Assembly: GCA_902399975.1 (NCBI GenBank)
Contig: CABOHA010000002.1
Coordinates: forward strand, 62,001-126,000
Direction: 5' to 3'
Source: Coriobacteriaceae bacterium
GTDB taxonomy: Bacteria > Actinomycetota > Coriobacteriia > Coriobacteriales > Coriobacteriaceae
DNA length: 64,000 nucleotides
Below, in pieces: positions 63,785 to 64,000 of this stretch; position 1 is the stretch's first letter; every line of letters starts with the position of its first letter. The notes beneath the pieces are model-generated. The model was not told the origin of the DNA, ran no database searches, and was given only the letters and a program-made list of their open reading frames with translations. Made by a program: the position numbers and the translations under genes.

Positions 63785-63979
63785 TTATTGACGTGATTTA
63801 GCACTGGCCGTTTCGGTCCGAATGCGCCGCTCGGTTTCTTCGAGGTCCCTGACGATCCTCCCCAGCGCCATGCGGTAATGCGCGAAGACCGGGTCCTCCT
63901 TACCGAATCGGTCCTCGCAGCAGAAAAGCATCGACTCATGAAGGCAAGTGAGCTCGTAAATGATGTCTTCGAGTTCCAT
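63785..63979 (-). CDS. small hypothetical protein, 64 aa
   Basis: AAAGGAG lies 5 nt before the ATG at 63979, supporting a real gene. The protein is acidic and helical (MELEDIIYELTCLHESMLF, then RIVRDLEETERRIRTE) with two adjacent Cys (CC near residue 20). No family is recognised. Confidence 0.65.
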   Translation of the reverse strand: MELEDIIYELTCLHESMLFCCEDRFGKEDPVFAHYRMALGRIVRDLEETERRIRTETASAKSRQ

Positions 63980-64000
63980 GCGACTCCTTTCAAAAAGTAA

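Overview
The window is about 64 kb of high-GC chromosomal sequence, most of it densely packed with housekeeping genes. Gene content suggests a Coriobacteriia gut anaerobe, most likely Collinsella or a close relative. The pointers are mannose-family PTS genes, an NfnAB-type ferredoxin/NAD(P)H bifurcating pair, sortase-anchored surface proteins with IPNTG or LAATG signals, membrane-fused LuxR regulators and strong GC codon bias. The taxonomic call is inference, because no rRNA is present.

Layout. 1-5600: end of an unknown gene, then carA-carB behind a PyrR-type leader. 5756-9703: UTRA-type GntR regulator divergent from a four-gene mannose-family PTS operon. 9848-17709: small membrane protein, MarR regulator, and a 2,137-residue sortase-anchored GH31 glycosidase. 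17865-25132: purE, sortase, MoaE-like gene, a CmpB-like membrane protein, purF, purM-purN. 25285-31115: an AT-rich accessory stretch with a Tat/lipobox protein, a decayed Crp-family pseudogene, small zinc-ribbon proteins, the intact Crp-family paralog, and an AlbA_2/ATPase protein. 31211-34574: a PIN-type toxin-antitoxin pair, lone PTS EIIA, a PPIC foldase and a YqeY protein. 34761-38511: polar amino-acid ABC transporter and a cytidylate-kinase-like protein. 38515-43131: LuxR-type membrane regulator divergent from two paralogous surface proteins. 43169-45764: an array of alternating inverted repeats, then nfnB/nfnA. 46126-51301: pth, a nuclease-like gene bracketed by two 202-bp terminal-inverted-repeat elements, prs and glmU. 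51491-54745: ECF transporter (T, fused AA, S). 55281-60486: xth, sirtuin, a folP-folK fusion with a large insertion, a BirA-like gene and coaX. 60683-63979: initiator tRNA-Met followed by an island-like run of nuclease-family genes.

Intergenic gaps are unusually rich in hairpins and dispersed inverted repeats, several of which belong to recognisable families inside the window. The strongest unexplained structures are three: the six-element alternating 15-mer array at 43169-43384; the twin 202-bp elements; and a palindrome shared by the intact Crp-like gene, its dead paralog and a lipoprotein gene. The nuclease cluster beside tRNA-fMet is the best candidate for an uncharacterised defence-type module.

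All functional assignments come from reading motifs and gene order. No database search was run.
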